The notes below the pieces were generated by a model. The model did not search any database and had not been told where the DNA came from. It saw only the letters and a list, made by a program, of their open reading frames with translations. Of a stretch of 64,000 nt of DNA, positions 1 through 13,345 are shown one piece after another. The stretch is from Engraulis encrasicolus (lineage: Eukaryota; Chordata; Actinopteri; Clupeiformes; Engraulidae): the NCBI RefSeq assembly GCF_034702125.1, contig NC_085859.1, positions 612,270 to 676,269 of the forward strand, in the 5' to 3' direction. The translations under genes and the position numbers were made by a program. How positions within the stretch are numbered: the stretch's first letter is position 1; every line of letters begins with the position of its first letter.

Positions 1-880
1 AAGGCAAACGATAGTAGCATGAAATTATCTGCGCTGATAACTATGCCTAATTGAAATGCATATTTGCTCTACTCGATAGAGGTGTAGGCCTACTTAAACT
101 TGTGATTTATTTATCATCACCCTGAATATTGATCTGTCAAAATGACGGACAGGCTTATGGCTGTCATTAAGAGTTGCGATAGGCTGATAATCGACGATTC
201 AAAGACTTATAAGTGTAAAGTGTAGGTCCATATTGACTACAACATTATATTATGATCAAAAGACAAAAAAATCATGTTGATATATTTGTTTCTGGCTCAG
301 TTTTGCATTTCTGTCCTTTAGCGTGACATGAATGTCCTACGGTGTGACATGTTTTAAACGCTCAAATATTTGTTTGAGCTAAACAATATGTTTGATAAAC
401 ACTGAATATTGCATTAGGGAAGAACAAATTATCGTCCCTGAAAAGTTAGTATAAATTCGGACAATTTTGAACATTTAAAAGAAAGATATCCCTGTTTTTC
501 CTCGAAGGTTTCTAATAATCTCACATCTAATGGGGGAAAAAATCCTTAATTGGTTATTTCTCATTAAATTAAGACTTTAAAAATGCAATAAATATGAAGA
601 GTGTTACAATGTTCATAAAACTCCATCAAGCCATCTCTACATTACTTAATATATTTATTTCTTAACGTCACACCAAAGGACATATTTTCAGCAAATTGCT
701 TTATCAACGTAAATAAATAATCAATGAATAGACCAACATTGTGACCACTTGGATTTTTTGAAAGATTAATTGTTGCACTACGTAGACATATACTTTTTTC
801 CCTCATAAACAATGATTTGTGAAAAAAATGTTTTTTGCTGCCTATCCGTCATCTACCCGTATGCCTGAAATTTAATATTG
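1..880. other. AT-rich DNA, no gene seen
   Basis: I see no convincing exon, RNA gene or transposon terminus here. Short poly-A and AT-rich stretches only. Confidence 0.5.
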
Positions 881-924
881 TTTGTGCGTGCGTGTGTCTG
901 TGCGTCCTTGTGTGGTCTTGCATT

Positions 925-1565
<641 letters not shown>

Positions 1566-1584
1566 TCTTCTGTTGTTGATCTAG

Positions 1585-1828
1585 ATTGACACCAGAGGAG
1601 GCCGAGCTCAGGTCCTTTCTGAAGGAGAAGTGTCAACATCTGGTTGAAGGAGTACCACATCAGGGAGACGCCAGACTCCTCCAGGACATCTACACAGATC
1701 TCTACATCACAGAGGGGGGGAGTCGGGGGGTCAATGAAGAGCATGAGGTCAGACAGATAGACAGAGCATCCTGTAGAGAAGGAACACGTGGCAGACTCAT
1801 CAAATGCAGTGACATCTTTAAACCCTTA
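1585..1828 (+). CDS. NLR-family receptor, FISNA-domain exon (partial)
   Basis: FISNA is the fish-specific NACHT-associated segment that precedes NACHT in cytosolic NOD-like immune receptors of teleosts. An acceptor-like TTGATCTAG ends at 1584 and the reading frame opens with LTPEEAELRSF, followed by EEHEVRQI and ending [10 protein letters not shown], all typical of this domain. No start codon is expected because this is an internal exon. The last 36 bases are repeated almost exactly at 2071-2106, just before NACHT. Read onward in its own frame the exon runs into a basic MMMRKK repeat and stops at 2077, whereas NACHT lies in another frame. Either a frameshift has broken the gene or a short cryptic intron is removed between 1828 and 2071. 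Seen: motif and frames. Inferred: pseudogene or unusual splicing. Confidence 0.75.
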
Positions 1829-1869
1829 TATAGAGAGAAAACTTCCATGTACTATAACACATACCGTAA

Positions 1870-3662
1870 TGTGATGATGATGAAGAAGAGGAGGATTCTG
1901 ATGATGATGAGGAAGGAAAGGGTTCTGATGATGATGAGGAAGAAGAGGATTCTGATGATGATGAGGAAGGAAAGGGTTCTGATGATGATGAGGAAGAAGA
2001 GGATTCTGATGATGATGAGGAAGAGGAGGATTCTGATGGTTTTGAGGGAGAGGAGGATTCTGATGAGAACAGACTAATCAAATGCAGTGACATCTTTAAA
2101 CCCTTAGGTGTACATCCACAAAGGGGTCTTTGGCAGCACAAACCCATCAGAGTAGTACTGACAAAGGGAGTGGCAGGCATTGGAAAAACCGTGTCCGTGC
2201 AGAAGTTCATTCTGGACTGGACTGAAGGAGAAACCAATCAGGACATTCACTTCATTTTCCCTCTTCCTTTCCGAGAGCTGAACCTGATGAAGAATACAAA
2301 ACTCAGTCTGTTGGAGCTAGTTCAACACTTTTTCACACAAATGAAAGATCTGAAAGTGCTCTCCAGTTCTGAGACCAAAACTCTGTTCATCTTCGATGGT
2401 CTGGATGAGTGCAGACTTCCTCTCGATTTCCGCTCCAACCCGAGGTGTTGTGAAGTGACAGAGCCAGCCTCAGTAGATGTACTTCTGACCAACCTCATCA
2501 ATGGGAATCTACTTCCCTCTGCTCTTGTCTGGATCACCACCCGACCAGCAGCAGCTGGTCAGATCCCTGCTGAGTGTGTGGACCAGGTGACAGAAATTAG
2601 GGGGTTCAATGACCCACAAAAAGATGAGTACTTCCAGAAGAGAATCAGTGATGAGAACCTGGCCTTGCAAGTCATCAACCACCTGAAGTCATCCAGAAGC
2701 CTTTACATCATGTGCCACATTCCAGTTTTCGCCTGGATTTTGGCCACTGTTGCAGAGAAAACATCAGAGAGAGGAGAAATGCCAAGGACTCTCACTCAGA
2801 TGTACACTCACTTCCTGAACATTCAGACTTGCATCAAGAAAGAGAAGTACACAGAGAGAAGAGAGACAGATGAAGAGATGGTTTTGAAACTGGGGAAACT
2901 GGCTTTCCAACAGCTGGAGAAGGGCAATCTGATCTTCTATGAGGAAGACCTGCGTGAGAGTGGCATTGATGTCACAGAAGCATCTCTGTACTCAGGAGTG
3001 TGTACACAGATCTTCAGAGTGGAGGCTGGGCTGTGCCATGGGAGAGTGTTCAGCTTTGTGCATCTGAGCATCCAGGAATTCCTTGCAGCACTATATGTGT
3101 TCCTCTGCTTCTGCAACGGTGCCAGAAATGAACCACACCAACATCAACCCTCTCATCTCTCTGCTCTGTTCAGAGCTGCAACACTTGAAGACCTACACAA
3201 GACTGCAGTGGATCTGGCCTTACAGAGTGAGAACGGACACCTGGACCTTTTCCTCCGCTTCCTTCTGGGCCTCTCACTGGAGTCCAATCAGAAGCTCCTA
3301 AGACACTTACTGCCACAGACCAATATCCAACCACAGAACTTAGGGCAAACAGTACAGTATGTCAAGCATAAGATAAGGCATGAGTTGAAGTCTGATAGAA
3401 AGATCAACCTCTTCTACTGTCTGAATGAGCTGAATCAGCATGCTGTAGTGGATAACATTGACAGGAAGGAAGGAAAGATGTCTGTAGAGATGCTCTTACC
3501 AGGTCAGTGGAAGACTAGAGAGTTTGAGTTTGAGTTATCAGAAGAGCAGCTGGATGGGTTTGACCTGCAGAAGTACATAAAGACACCAGAAGAGGATCTG
3601 ACTGACCTCCTCAGCCCAGATGACGTCCTCAAGAAGCTGGTGCCAGCAGTGTCATCAGCACT
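1870..3662 (+). CDS. NLR-family receptor, NACHT and helical-domain exon (partial)
   Basis: This encodes the nucleotide-binding module of a NOD-like receptor, a cytosolic sensor that oligomerises on ATP binding. The frame is open from 1870, after a TAA at 1867-1869, through the acidic minisatellite, a second FISNA end, and NACHT. Walker A GVAGIGKT is at 2167-2190 and the Walker B region LFIFDGLDE at 2383-2409. The downstream winged-helix part contains [17 protein letters not shown] (about 3050-3105). The exon ends at a canonical donor, CT|GTAAGT, at 3662/3663, so the TAA just after is intronic. Leucine-rich-repeat or B30.2 exons normally follow, but only a (TG)n tract and transposons are seen here. 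No frameshift is seen inside NACHT; the conflict lies upstream. A fragment or a gene interrupted by repeats fits best. Confidence 0.88.
1873..2061 (+). repeat. 27-bp coding minisatellite, seven units, acidic in the NACHT frame
   Basis: Seven 9-codon units read DDDEEEEDS or DDDEEGKGS, mostly alternating to give a 54-bp higher-order period; the last unit is DGFEGEEDS. In the NACHT frame the array is open and acidic; in the upstream FISNA frame it is basic and met by a stop at 2077. It is flanked by two copies of the 36-bp FISNA end (1793-1828 and 2071-2106), so the array sits between the halves of a local duplication. Confidence 0.9.
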
Positions 3663-3674
3663 GTAAGTAAACCT

Positions 3675-3825
<151 letters not shown>

Positions 3826-4131
3826 TTGAGTGAGTGAGATAGAGAGACAGAGAGAGAACACTATGAGTTACTGTACATCCACAGGCAAAATGATAGTCGT
3901 GACTGATTGTTGTAAAAGCGAATAAAGTAATAAACGTAGATTTGTGCATGAATGGAATATGTTTGTGCGTGCTTATTTTTGTGTGTGTGTGTTTGGTGGT
4001 GACAGGCTGGGCTTCCACACTGTGTGTTGGTCACCAATGTCACTTAGTGGTTTGTTGTGCTGGCTGGTACAGAGGACTCTGATATTTATATCCCCGAAAC
4101 GCGGAGCGTCGGGGATGTAATGGTTTTGCGT

Positions 4132-4210
4132 GCGCCGCCGCCGCGTCCGCCGCGTCCGCCGCGTCCGCCGCGTCCGCCGCCGCAGCCGCGTCCGCCGCCG
4201 CAGCCGCCGT
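4132..4210. repeat. GC-rich (CCGCCGCGT)-type simple repeat
   Basis: Repeats of CCGCCGCGT/CCGCAG give a local GC-rich block in otherwise AT-rich DNA. The proline/arginine reading frame through it is not a gene; it lies inside the foldback element near its left end. Confidence 0.85.
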
Positions 4211-4229
4211 GTAAGGTCTTTCGTGTTAA

Positions 4230-4935
4230 CACGATAACTTTTGAACGAATGTTTGGATTTGTCCCATATTTTTTGGGTGAATGCTCTAGGGCAGGTTCAT
4301 GAACTGATTCGAGTTTGGAGGTCAACACTTTCAAGATGGCTGAATTCAAGATGGCCGAATTTTTGTTTGGTCCATAACTTGTGACCGGGTGGATGGATTT
4401 GTCCCAGATTTGGTGTGTGAATGCTCTAGGGTAGGTTCATGAACTGATTAGAGTTTGGAGGCCAACACTTTCAAGATGGCTGAATTCAAGATGGCCGAAT
4501 TATTGTTTGGCCCATAACTACTGACCGGGTGGATGGATTTGTCCCAGATTTTGTGTGTGAATGCTCTAGGGTAGGTTTATGAACTGCTTCGAGTTGGGAG
4601 GTCAACACTTTCAAGATGGCTGAATTCAAGATGGCCGAATTTTTGTTTGGTCCATAACTTCTGACCGGGTGGATGGATTTGTCCCAGATTTGGTGTGTGA
4701 ATGCTCTAGGGTAGGTTCATGAACTGATTCGAGTTTGGAGGCCAACACTTTCAAGATGGCTGAATTCAAGATGGCCGAATTATTGTTTGGCCCATAACTA
4801 CTGACCGGGTGGATGGATTTGTCCCAGATTTTGTGTGTGAATGCTCTAGGGTAGGTTCATGAACTGATTCGAGTTTGGAAGACAACACTTTCAAAATGGC
4901 GGAATTTTCATTTGGCCCATAACTTCTGACTGGGT
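4230..4935. repeat. 140-bp tandem array, about five units
   Basis: GTGAATGCTCTAGG begins at 4277, 4417, 4557, 4697 and 4837, an exact 140-bp period. Units alternate between two variants (GGTGTGTGA with TTTTTGTTTGGTCC, and TTGTGTGTGA with TATTGTTTGGCCC), which implies growth by 280-bp dimers. Each full unit carries TTCAAGATGGC twice. The array sits only in the left arm. Confidence 0.92.
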
Positions 4936-5869
4936 GGATTGATTTGCCCGGTAACACCTTATTTTAATGGTTCACCATTTCAGTGAATCTACCACATTAG
5001 GTACAGTGTAATAACATTTAATAGCATGTAATACTAGTGTAATACCAGTGTAGCAATATGCAATATCAGGTACAGTGTAATAACGAGTGTAACAGTATGC
5101 AATACCATGTAATATAGTGTAATACCAGTGTAACAATATGCAATACCATGTAATACCACTTACGCACAAACACATGATGTAAGTAAAAAAATGGCGGTGT
5201 TACACTGGTATTACATTGTATTAACTAGAAATGCACTCAGAGAGCGCAGACCTCCGCCAAGGAAGTTCAGTTCCTTTTTAGACACATAAGATATGTGTGT
5301 CATGATGTGGTGTCATCCATGTAGATGTAGACCTGTTCAGAAAATTAAAACAAAAATTGAACCGTGAAGTTGTAACCAAATTATATCTGTCTCCATTATA
5401 ATTACAGTACCATGTTCCTCTGGTTAGCTGTGGCCTGTTTAGTTCACCTGTGATTGTGGTTTGCAAATTCTTATTGAAGCTCACTGGTTGCTATTTGACA
5501 CATTTTTAACATTTATAAAAGAAATATGATAGACAGCATGCCTTAAATCTCAAATCCAGAGAAAATGGTTGTCAAGTGTACTACATCCCTCTCAGATCCG
5601 CATTTCACAGAGGCTAATAGCTTTTAATAGTCCAACTATTTATACAATTCTTGTTGTAGCCTAGTTTATTTGCATGTTCCACGGATAAGTTTTGGCTCGT
5701 TGAGGGCGTCGCCGAGTTCACTGACGCCACTGTCATTCCATAACCGCAAGCTTGTCAATATGATTTTCTAGTCATTACATACAATTTAATTTGCCTGTTA
5801 ACAGATGACTTGCATGGATCCAATCATTCATCCCATGTTTGTTCACCAACTACGCCTAGTTGAAAACTT

Positions 5870-6849
5870 AACTTTGAGCTTGAAAGACGTGACCCCTTTC
5901 CTTTGTTGCCAACGTCTGCAAAAGCGCAGAGCTCAGAGAGCTCGCAGTGACAATGTTGCCGGTAATTTCGCCATATTTTTTTTTGAGTCAGATGATGGAG
6001 TACATGGATCAATCAGTGGATGAGCTGTAGACCTATTGAATTACAATATATACAGACCTTTATGTTTTTTAGACATTAAAATTGAGATAGAATGAGGTAG
6101 GATTTGGAAAGCTATTGCGGGGAGCGGTGTGCGCGTGTGTCTGATTGCTTTTGCTTGGACTTCACGATTCACAGAGGCTATAATAACTTTGAATAGTCCA
6201 ACTATTATACAATTCTTGTTCGTATTTCATTGCTACACTTTGGCTCCTTGAGGGCATCGCCGGATTCACCTGCTTGACGCGCTCTCTTTCATTCAAAAAA
6301 CAAATGGACAGAATATTCTTAATACTATTGAATAGGCATCCCCTGCTCCCTATTCCTTAGGTCTATTGAAAATCACTGTTCGCCGTTTTGAATCTCTTCA
6401 CCGCTGGTTCTGAAATTAAGTACAGCGAGTTATAACAATCTATGAGTTCAGCATATTATGCTGGAATGTTTTGTGTTGCTGGCGATATGCTATGCCTTCA
6501 GTGCGCTGTTATGAATCTCTTCACCGTTCGTTCGTTATGAAATTAAGTTCAGCATAGTTGGCTACGCTAATGTTTTGTGGTAGGCCTATATGCTACGGCA
6601 TCAGTGCGCTGTGAAGCAACAAATCACCACGGACTATGCACTAGTTGCAATTCGCGCGCACCTCTCCCTAAGCATTTACGAATGTTTTGTGACAGCATTG
6701 TGAACTTCAACAACCTCAAGGGTGCCTGTTGAAAGCCGTATGCCAAATACTTTCCTCACATGGGCTACTTGATTGTGGTTGGTGTAGGCGCTCTCGGCAA
6801 AAGACAGTCATTCCCTTGGGCCGGTCTCACGAACTTGGAGGAAATAGAT

Positions 6850-6936
<87 letters not shown>

Positions 6937-6979
6937 TATTCTTGATATTCACACACACACACACACACACAGGCAAACG

Positions 6980-7012
<33 letters not shown>

Positions 7013-8010
7013 CCCATCTATTTCCTCCAAGTTCGTGAGACCGGCCCAAGGGAATGACTGTCTTTGGCCGAGAGCGCCTACACCAACCACAATCAAGTAG
7101 GCCATGCGAGGAAAGTATTTGGCACACGGCTTTCAACAGGCACATTTGAGGTTGTTGAAGTTCACAATGCTGTCACAAAACATTCGTAAATGCTTAGGGA
7201 GAGGTGCGCGCGAATTGCAACTAGTGCATGGTCCGTGGTGATTTGTTGTTTCACAGCGCACTGATGCCATAGCATATAGGCCTACCACAAAACATTAGTG
7301 TAGCCTACTATGCTGAACTTAATTTCATAACGAACGAACGGTGAAGAGATTCATAACAGCGCACTGAAGGCATAGCATATCGCCAGCAACACAAAACATT
7401 CCAGCATAATATGCTGCACTGCACTCATAGATTGTTATAAGCTGTACTTAATTTCAGAACCAACGGTGAAGAGATTCAAAACGGCGAACAGTGATTTTCA
7501 ATAGACCTAAGGAATAGGAGCAGGGTATGCCTATTCAATAGTGTAAAGAATATTCTGTCCATTTGTTTTTTGAATGAAAGAGAGCGCGTTAAGCAGGTGA
7601 ATCCGGCGATGCCCTCAAGGAGCCAAAGTGTAGCAATGAAATACGAACAAGAATTGTATAATAGTTGGACTATTCAAAGTTATTATAGCCTCTGTGAATC
7701 GTGAGGTCCAAGCAAAAGCATCAGACACACGCGCACACCGCTCCCCGCAATAGCTTTCCAAATCCTACCTCATTCTATCCCAATTTTAATGTCTAAAAAA
7801 AACATAAAGGCCTGTATATATTGTAATTCAATAGGTCTACAGCTCATCCACTGATTGATCCATGTACTCCATCATCTGACTCAAAAAAAATTATGGCGAA
7901 ATTACCGGCAACATTGTCACTGCGAGCTCTCTGAGCTCTGCACTTTTGCAGACGTTGGCAACAAAGGAAAGGGGTCACGTCTTTCAAGCTCTTTTTGTTA
8001 AGCTCTATTG
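5870..8010. repeat. Large palindrome with arms of about 1.05 kb
   Basis: The left arm (about 5870-6935) and right arm (about 6951-8010) are reverse complements with few differences. For example GAGCTTGAAAGACGTGACCCC near 5877 pairs with its complement near 7975, and GGAAATAGATGG at 6839 pairs with CCATCTATTTCC at 7014. The centre is (TG)n, then GATATTCTTGATATTC, then (CA)n, so even the microsatellites pair. Expressed frames inside are shadows of each other across the arms. Confidence 0.93.
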
Positions 8011-8267
8011 TTACACTGGTTATTACACTGTACCTAATGTGGTACATCCACTGAACCATTAAAACAGTATTACCATTTGCCCCATTTTTTGCTTCATTTT
8101 CACAATAGTCGTTTGGTTTTAAGCCAATGCACGTCATGTCACGTCTGTATGTATCATATACGTTTACGAAACGGTGGACGGGAGTGGTAGGAATGATGGG
8201 GGACTGGAAGCGTCGCGTTTCGGGGATATACCTTAAGCAGTCGAAGGCGACTGCACAGGCAGTCTAG

Positions 8268-8426
<159 letters not shown>

Positions 8427-8493
8427 TGCTGTTGCAGATTTTTTCAAGGTAGTGAGTAGATCCAGTATCTTGTATCTTGGATACATATTATAG

Positions 8494-8665
8494 TGATTCC
8501 CAAACTGGAGGCTGGAGCCCACTACGCCTCACAATGTGAGGAATTCTGGGCTTGTAGATCAGCTATTTTCTCAATATCTATGTATGAGGAATGGAGCTAC
8601 ACAAATTGGGGGTCCCCAGTCCAGTTTTGGGGGGTCACGGCCTAAAAAGGTTGAAAACGACTGTT
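8494..8665. mobile_element. Possible short hAT-like element
   Basis: The left end AGTGATTCCCAAACTGG and right end AAAAGGTTGAAAACGACTG resemble the imperfect terminal repeats of short hAT elements (CAGTGGTTCCCAAACT type). No matching 8-bp target duplication is visible, so the call is tentative. Confidence 0.35.
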
Positions 8666-9095
8666 CTAGATGGCACCCATCTTGAATTTCATGGTCAAAA
8701 CAAGGTTGTATTATCAAAATGATGTCGGATTTGGAATCCTCATGGTTGACTTGTATGAAAAACTGTCTTCATACATACAAGAATGTGCACCTGTCGCCTA
8801 TTCTGTCTACTTCCCACAGCGACATTTAAAAGTCTCCCATGAAATCCAACATTCCACATATGAGAAGTGCAGGCAAGATGGCAACTCACTCATTGAGCGC
8901 GGAATTGGCTACTTCGATTAGATTTCACAGGCACGCGAGCAAGGGGAGCGTGAAGGCTGTGTTTCTGTTTAACCTGACTGCACACTCGTCTCTTGACAGA
9001 GATCACGCTTTTCGGTTTATTCAGTTATTTTTTAAAGTTGGGATGTCGGTAACATCCACGAACACAATATCCACCTGAAAAAGCCAAACGCCTGC
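8666..9095. other. Left flank of the BEL element; contains a segment repeated on the right flank
   Basis: About 8784-8850 (CTGTCTACTTCCCACAG followed by CATTTAAA and TGAAATCC) recurs in the same orientation at about 21905-21985, just beyond the BEL right LTR. No gene is seen. Confidence 0.6.
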
Positions 9096-12000
9096 TGTTC
9101 AGAATTCTGGCGTCAGGGTGTCTGAGTCTGTGTCTGTGTCTGTACCAGTGACTTTTGTGGACATGCACATGAGTGCTGCGCACCCTGTTATTGTATCCCG
9201 TGATTGGTGCAGACTTGCGTGCACGAGCTGGACACGAGCTCATTTACATAGACTTCACGCTAAAACATTCTTTATTAGGGGGTCGGACTTATGCCCTCCA
9301 GCGCAGAAGTGACCAACGGGAACTCCATGCAGGACTGTGGTAGCATTGTTAATGTTGGATCCGACTTTCTCTCTCTCTCTTCTCCCTATTCTCATTTCTC
9401 TCTTTGTGTCTCGGGCGATTCAGGATCCTATCGTCCTCATTTCTTTGCCTGTGTGCCGACCGTGCGTCTTTGAGAATGTAAGTTGCTGTTATTGTGTTGT
9501 TACTGTGTTGTGTGTGTACTCGCTGTTGTTTGTTACATTGCAACATTGCGTCGGCAGCGCGAGTATGTGTTTTGTTATGTTTGTATAATAGCACTTACTG
9601 TTTCTCAATGTCCACGGGTTTGTCAGAGTGCAGATTTGTGCAGTAATCTGTTACCGTGGCAGAGTAGTGGCTACATAGGTCCGTTCTCAGTCAAAGAGCT
9701 GCGTCACCGATTGTTCTCTGTGCGTGTATAACGCAAGAGCACAAGACCAGCTCTCTTAAAGGAGCCGCGCTCCTTTTCTGTTGCAAAACACACTAGCTGT
9801 GTTTTCATTGGGTTGATGTGTACTTTGCTGTAGGCATTTACACCATTTATGTTTGGTTAACCCTTATGTTGTGTTCGGGTCATTTTTGACCCGTTTTCAA
9901 GTTTTAATGTGAAAAAAACACACTTAACTTTATTTTCTTGGAATGAGGGTTCATCTAATCCTCAGTCACAATCATTTCAACACAAAAAAAATATATGTTT
10001 TATCATTTTAGTAAATTTTAAAGGTCCAAAAAAAAAAAGTTACATCTGAGTTGTTCGGGTCAAAATTGACCCGGGCATAGATTTTGGGTTGTTGTATGCA
10101 TTTCTGATAAGCTGTTGGTTGCCCTTTTTCTTCAGTTTGGTGATTCATGGTGAGGAAAATATATTTCTTGCCTAAAGAAAAAAAATGCCAACTTTTTCAT
10201 ATTACAAATACAATATTGCCGGCGGACAGTCCCATACACTACAATACGTCATATCTCCTGTTCTGAAAGGAGTACAGATGTATTTCTGGTGTCTACTCAT
10301 ATGTTTTCATGGTCAGGGAATCCATTTCTGCATTATATAATGAGATTTTTTGCACATTTGTTTTCAAAATACATTTTTGCACATTATTTTGTCCAAAAAA
10401 CGTATCAAAAATTCATAATGGCACCCACACATGTAGAACTGGTCTTATACTTTCCATAAAGTTGATGTGGCAATGAGATAATGGTCCATGTTCATAGCAT
10501 AGTTGATTCAGATGAATAGTGTGACTTTTTCATGTTCATTGAGGTGTACTTCCTATATCTTTGCATTAGATTGGCGAAATAGCTGTGACTCTGACATAAT
10601 TGTTATTTTGTATATTTACCACACTAAGATCATATAAATATTGAAAAACACCAAGTCAACATATTAACCCTCCTGTTATCCTTGGGGTCTATTTGACCCC
10701 ATTCAATGTTTAACACCTGAAAAATACATGAAGTACATATTTTTTCTGCCTCATCTTTGATGACTTTTCCTAAATGGATGGGATGAATGTGAAAAAAGTG
10801 AAATTTCCACAAAAGTGTTTTTCCTAAGTGCTGTACACATTTTGGTTACATCCGTGTTCCTTGGGGTCAATTTGACCCCAATTGTTTCAAGTGTATAAAA
10901 CATAAATGGAACATCCATATTTTGCAAATAAATGTTAAAATCTGTTTAGATGATGTGAAATACATGAAAATAAGCTATTCAGTGATGTTTTTTCGGAACA
11001 TTTTGCCTTTCATTGGGTCCTAAAAAAAAAAAAAAGACTAATGATATGGGGGAGGCCTAAGACTAAGAAGGTACTTTTACACCCTCCCACCACACACACA
11101 GACACTTGCATAAGATGTGTCATATGCAGTCAGCATTGCTGCTCTGTGCCCAGCATACACAATTATAAGTGATGGTATATTTGAAGACAAGCATGATTGT
11201 AATCCAAAGATTGAAATGGACTGTTCTGATGGTGACAACCCGTTGAACTTATTTAGATGGATGCGATCTAGGTTGGTTACTATGTTGAGAGATAAAATGG
11301 TGCTTTTCTTCTCCTCTGTTCAGTATGTTGTTCCAAATTGGCATAGTTGTCTGCAGCATTGGTTATAAACTGGTGCTACCTGACATGGAGAAGGCAGGAC
11401 CTTCCAGGAACAGCAACAGCTGTAACTTTTGTGAAGGACATGCACATTGACGTCCATACCACAAGTTCTCCAGTGGGCATAAATAGTGAATAGAAGTAAA
11501 CATACAAATTGCTAGCCCTGTGCCTTCAAACCCCACAACCATGAACATGTTACATCTACAAGGAGCACATGCAAACCTTTTCTTCCTTATGTGCACACTA
11601 ATTCAAGCGCAGAAATCATGTAGAAAACAATGGTTTTCTATTATGTTGCTAAAACTCTTTTGGTTGGCAATGTATCCATATTCTTACCTACAGTATATCA
11701 CAAAAGTGAATACACCCCTCACAGTTTTTGCAGATTTGTGATTATATCTTTTCATAGGAAAGCATTACAGAAATTTCACTTTGACACAATGATTAGTGAC
11801 CTTTGAACAACATATATAACCGCGTAAAATTCTTGTTCACTCTGAAAAAATCTAAACGCAGCCATTAATATTTGAACATGTACTCACAAAAGTGAGTACA
11901 CCCCAGATTAAAATCCGGTAGATAAGGGGCTGTGTTAGCTTTAATCGTCTCGAAATGAAACGAAATGAAAAGGGATGAAAAGGGAGGTCATCAGTGTGCG

Positions 12001-12119
12001 TTTCAACCTTTCTTTGCATTGAACTTTTACATTTTGAGTCTGCATCTGGCTTAAATAGATTGGTGTGAGATTTGAATGCAATCCTATGGAGAATATCAGG
12101 ATCTGCTTCAGTAGTCACA

Positions 12120-12390
12120 GTGCATGTTGACATGTATGTTTCTTTTAGGTGTATTTCAAATTACCAACGTTGACAGCATTCATGCATCCCCAAACCATGT
12201 CAGTCCCACTACCATGCTTGGCGTTTGATAGGATACATTTTTTTTGTTTACCACCACACATGCTTGACACCATCTAAAGTATATTGTTTATCTTGGTCTC
12301 TTAAGATCACACAACATGGTTCCAGTGATCCATATCCTTGGTCTGTTCATCTCTCTTGAGACCAAGATAAACAAATTTGCTTTAGATGGT
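12120..12390 (-). pseudogene. Tc1-like transposase remnant
   Basis: On the minus strand, sequence equivalent to the central Tc1 transposase can be read in pieces: ETKIN near 12365, a GVK(A/R)VW-like stretch near 12270, then KHGSGTDMVWGCM near 12190-12220, corresponding to the KHGGGSVMVWGCM motif between the catalytic aspartates. Stops and frameshifts interrupt it. Most of the rest of the transposase is absent. Confidence 0.72.
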
Positions 12391-12481
12391 GCTTTAGATT
12401 CGAGCCAACACAGCCCCTTCTCTACCGGTTTTAATCTGGGGTGTACACACTTTTGTGAGTACATGTTCAAACATTAATGTG

Positions 12482-13313
12482 CAGTGTTTCCCATACATTG
12501 AGGAAACTATGGCAGCCCACCATAGTTTAAATATGGCCGCCATAGTTTCCGAAAATTAAAAAAATTTACTTTTTTAATTTTTTTTTTTTTACGATTTCCG
12601 TTTTTGTTAAAAACGATTTGAAATACGATTTCCTTCGCATTTTCCTCCTGGAGTAAATACATCCTATAGAGAAAACCACAAGTGCTTGAAAGAGAGAGGG
12701 ATCAAAAGCCTTGTCAAGTTGTTGTAGTTAACTTGGGTTTGGGAGTAATAATAAAAAAAACCTTCTGAGAAGGGACAGTTGGGATGAGTTTACTAACACT
12801 CCCCAGGCTTTGTTTTACAGTTGTAATGAGTTAGGTGACAGGCCTTCATTGACACGGCAGAGGAGACATCGGGCTGCATATAGAAATGAATGTGAATATA
12901 GACATAAATGTGTAATATGTTGTTCAGCCCTTTTACTGAGAGGAATTTTGAAAAATTGGCCCTGTGACCTGACCAGCACCCCTCATGTAGAATTTGTACG
13001 CCTATGTGTGTGTGGGGAAAAGGCATAGCCTACCCTCTTAGACCCTTTTTGTCTATGCGTTAACAATTTCACAGTAATCTTAAATTCTTATCTCTGCTTC
13101 TATTTTGTTTTATTATTTTTTTCATTACATAGACCCCTGCATGAGGGACGAATGAAACTGTGTTGTAAACAGAAATGATTCACTGTACTGCATTTTTTTT
13201 AAAATATATAAATGACAATGTACTACTAATATCATGGGTAAAATGTTATGTAGCCTTATTTCGCGCCAATTTCATTCTGTACCCATTGTTTTGCCATTTT
13301 GCATTTACACTGC

Positions 13314-13345
<32 letters not shown>

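Larger units (their letters stand above)
4087..8230. mobile_element. Foldback-like DNA element with 17-bp terminal inverted repeats
   Basis: TATATCCCCGAAACGCG at 4087-4103 recurs as its exact reverse complement at 8214-8230. Sequence next to the right end (8010-8080) matches the reverse complement of 4950-5010. From there inward, most of the element is one long inverted repeat. The left arm has extra material: a GC-rich repeat, a 140-bp tandem array and a diverged duplication (5595-5750 resembles 6165-6300). No transposase is seen, so it is non-autonomous. A target duplication is unclear because the ends merge with TA-rich flanks. The left end also folds on itself (ATCCCCGA...TCGGGGAT). The superfamily is not assigned. 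Confidence 0.75.

Noticed and set aside
4057..4349. Proline/arginine-rich and glycine-rich frames on both strands
   Set aside because: They arise from the CCGCCGCGT simple repeat inside the foldback element; no domain or splice context supports a gene.
4230..4935. Possible CRISPR-like array
   Set aside because: Units are contiguous 140-bp tandem repeats with no unique spacers, in eukaryotic DNA.
5805..8137. Two similar frames on opposite strands (5805-6023 and 7844-8137)
   Set aside because: They are mirror images from the large palindrome, not paralogous genes.
10630..11741. Short frames in family B (also near 24490, 30928, 47128 and 47799)
   Set aside because: They repeat in all B copies but contain stops, lack a transposase motif I can name, and are best seen as non-coding element sequence.
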